Source: Ectocarpus siliculosus
Lineage: Eukaryota; Sar; Phaeophyceae; Ectocarpales; Ectocarpaceae
Direction of reading: 5' to 3'
Assembly: GCA_000310025.1 (NCBI GenBank)
Contig: FN648714.1
Coordinates: 1-55,714 of the forward strand
Length of the DNA stretch: 55,714 nucleotides
In this document: piece after piece, positions 53,301-55,714 of the stretch
Position numbering within the stretch: position 1 is the first letter of the stretch
How the letters are laid out: every line of letters starts with the position of its first letter
Position numbers and translations under genes: made by a program
Notes under the pieces: model-generated
The model's input: the letters and a program-made list of their open reading frames with translations, nothing else
Told to the model about the DNA's origin: nothing
Database searches by the model: none

Positions 53301-55714
53301 TCATGCCAAATTCATTGCAAAATCACGGTGAGACTCGAAAGCGTCCTTCGGCAAGCTCTTCGTGAGAAAATCTGCACGCTGGTACGGAGACGGCACGTGG
53401 ATCACCGAAATTTCCTTCCTCTCTACCAGTTCCCTGAGAAAATGGTGCCTTACATCTATGTGCTTCGAGTTCGAGTTTGAGATGGGGTTCTGCGCTAGTT
53501 GAATCGCCCCCTGGTTGTCCTCGAAGACGGGGATACACGGCATGCCGACCTGCGGCAACATGAAACGCCAAATCTGCCTCAAAAACAAAATCTCCTTCAC
53601 TATGTCACCAAGCGCGACGTACTCTGCTTCTGTCGTCGAAAGCGTGACGCACTTTTGCGTTCTGGAAAACCAAGACACAGCGCCTCCTCCACACGTCACG
53701 ATTCCCCCTGATACCGACCTACGGTCTGCTGCCTTGCTTGCAAAGTCCGCATCAGCGTACCCCTGCAAGCTGAATCCTTCTACTGTACCCCTCTGAAACG
53801 AAATACCAAAGTGACTCGTCCTCCTCGCATAGCCTAAAATATCCATCGCTGCATTCCAGTGTACCAGCTTCGGAGATGCGCAATACCTAGCTACTGCCCT
53901 TACAGCATTCGCAATGTCTGGCCTAGTTTGAGTCGCCAGCCACATCAACGATCCTACCAGCTCACGAAACGGAAAGTCTGTCGCCACCTCATCCGCATCA
54001 AAATCAGAAAGCTTCACCCCCGAAGACATCGGAACGCTCTTACCTCCCACTACTCCATATTCTGCTGCTAGCTCGTCCGCGAAAGTCTGCTGAGAAATCG
54101 TCAACCTTCCGGTCTCCTTGTTCCTCTCGTAAAAGCACCCAGAATACCATCTCAACTCTCCCAGGTTCTTCACTGGCACGGACTTGTTAAGGTCGGCGCC
54201 AAACTTATCACATCTCTCCCTCTCTCCTACAGCAAAAATGTCATCTACATGTACTACCAAAATCAAAACAACACATCCATCCTCAATCAAACGAAACACA
54301 CAAGCATCGGCCATGCACTGCTCAAAACCTAACGCCACTAAACACCTCTTCAGCATTGCATGCCACTGCCTAGATGCCTGTCTCAAGCCATACAGACTCT
54401 TGCCTAGTTTTACAATCATTCCAGATAGAGCTCCACATCCCTGTGGCAAACGCATGTACACGTCTTCCTCCAACTCCGAGCGCACAAAAGCTTGCTCAAT
54501 ATCGAAATGACACAAGTCGAGATTTAACTCGCACGCCAACGCAGCCAACATCCTAACACACGAAACAGAAACGGTAGGCGCGTACAGCTCTCCAAAGTCA
54601 ATGTACTCTCTCTGCATATCACCTCTCGCTACAAGTCTCGACTTCACCTTAGTGGGGCCATCCAAATTCATCTGCCTTCCAATCGAATACCCACTTAGCG
54701 TTAATTGCGTTCTCCACTAGTTGCTACTTCGCCGGAGTAAAAGTCCCTGCTTCCAACAAGCCGTAAAACTCCCTTTGCATAGAGTCGCTCCAAAGGTGCC
54801 GGTGCTCCGACGCCATGGCCTCTTTGTAGCTCTTGGGGACACGAAGGTCGCTGGCCTGGCAGTGAGGAAGGTCAGGGCGTTGCTCCGGCGGGCGCTGGTC
54901 TCGCAGCGTGGCGTCGATGTCTTCCCGGTTGGCGAGGAGCGTGGCAAATGCGAGTGGAAAGCCCGCTCCTCCAGCCCCCGGGTCCACCGCTGCGAGTGCT
55001 CCCGCCTGTTCTCCGGCCCCCGCTCCCCCCGGCTCTCCGGCCTCCGCCCCCCCCAGCTCCCTGCGCTCCTCATCCACCGCGCTCCGAGCCTCCAGCATCG
55101 ACACCAGAGTGTTCTTGTCTAGCATCGAGATGAGTCCTGTGCTGTGCCTCGTGCCCGATCTCGTTCGGCTTGGCAGCCGCGGGTCTATCATACCCTCGGC
55201 CTTTGTACCCGGGCGAAGCTGCCGCATGGCGTGAGCCGTAAGCGGGGGCATCGCGGGGTCCGGCGGCGGCGGCTGGTCTGGATCGAGGGTCGCCAACGGT
55301 GACGGCGAAGAGGCAGAAGACGGCTGGCCAGGGGCGGGGGTCGCCGACGGTGGCGGCGAAGTGGCAGAGGGCGGCTGTGAAGGCGTGGGAGCGGACGGCG
55401 GCGTGGTCGCTGGCGGCGGCGTTGCGGCAGGTGGCGTTGCGGCAGTCGAAGGCGTCGGTGCTGGGCCAAAGTTGATCGAGACGACCGGCGGCGTGAACGG
55501 GGGGGGTGTCGGTGCAGCGGTGATACCAGCGGAACCCCCCTCGCCGGCTGGCGCCGACGTCACCCACGACACGTTGTTGGTGTAGACGACGCGACCGGTG
55601 GACGCCTTGAGGACCTTGACGGTGCCGCTCGGGTGGTTGTCGCCGCCGTTCAGGTAGAAGCAGAGGGTGGCCTGGTCGTCGAGCTTGGTGCGGCGATCCT
55701 CGCGCATGAAGCCG
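53301..55714 (-). pseudogene. Ty1/copia polyprotein, integrase end to RNase H, defective; continues past window
   Basis: The upstream frame (55707-54724) has DDQATLCFYLNGGDNHPSGT, the end of the integrase region, a long Pro/Ala/Thr-rich linker, then PKSYKEAMASEHRHLW, the usual lead-in to the copia reverse transcriptase. Translation stops at TAG (54721-54723). The frame would continue as VENAINAKWVFDWKADEFGWP, but an extra C in CCCC near 54668 shifts it. The downstream frame (54671-53301, 456 codons) is whole: KSRLVARG, DIEQAFVRSELEEDVYMRLP, KSLYGLRQA, the catalytic VVHVDDIFAVG, then RNase H (GYADADFA, STTEAEYVAL, EDNQGAI, KHIDVRHHFLRE). So two lesions disable an otherwise complete pol. Confidence 0.92.

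Noticed and set aside
55070-55567. 165-codon minus-strand frame and plus-strand Gly/Val-rich frame
   Set aside because: They are shadow frames of the Pro/Ala-rich linker of the copia polyprotein.

Overview
This is a nuclear genomic window from a eukaryote with intron-rich genes and dense transposon debris. The gene style (short phase-matched exons, roughly 0.3-2 kb introns with GTGAGT-type donors), the repeat style (GA/CT microsatellites inside introns) and the transposon types resemble a stramenopile, most likely an Ectocarpus-like brown alga. The lineage is inferred from style and protein character. No database search was possible.

Layout. (1) 0.2-0.4 kb: a small inverted-repeat element, with a diverged sister at 17.2-17.4 kb. 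(2) 0.8-2.65 kb: a complete TA-flanked pogo-type DNA transposon shell carrying only the end of a transposase. (3) About 5.5-18.55 kb, minus strand: the one clear host gene, cohesin kleisin RAD21 (SCC1/REC8 family). It was reassembled here from 15 phase-compatible exons (about 662 codons). Its introns hold GA/CT tracts, a minisatellite, two small inverted-repeat elements and a 100-N assembly gap. (4) 19.0-19.6 kb: another inverted-repeat element. (5) 20.8-26.7 kb: a non-LTR retrotransposon family as one long decayed plus-strand copy and one intact-frame truncated minus-strand copy, tail to tail. (6) 28.2-28.9 kb: a retroelement C-terminal remnant. (7) 31.3-32.3 kb, minus: a broken FNIP-repeat gene. 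(8) 32.4-34.3 kb, minus: a tyrosine-recombinase (Crypton-like) element. (9) 34.6-38.9 kb, plus: a spliced CxC/KDZ-type transposase-like gene. (10) 43.3-50.3 kb, plus: a secreted leucine-rich-repeat gene built from one-repeat exons; its last visible intron holds a second TA-flanked pogo-type element. (11) 51.0-52.5 kb: a complete short LTR element with identical 353-bp LTRs and a 5-bp target duplication. (12) 52.7 kb to the window end, minus: the 3' part of a defective Ty1/copia element.

The most unusual structure is a set of arrays of short perfect palindromes, all centred on CCATGG. One type is GGGTACCCATGGGTACCC-like (20.8-21.2, 29.0-29.3, 40.0-40.4, 41.0 kb). The other is ACTTCCATGGAAGT-like (46.8-47.8, 49.6 kb). 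A second dispersed motif, about 50 bp with a tRNA A-box-like core, occurs five times. RAD21 should act in sister-chromatid cohesion. Nearly everything else is mobile DNA or multi-copy repeat-protein genes, so the window reads as one housekeeping gene beside a transposon-rich tract.
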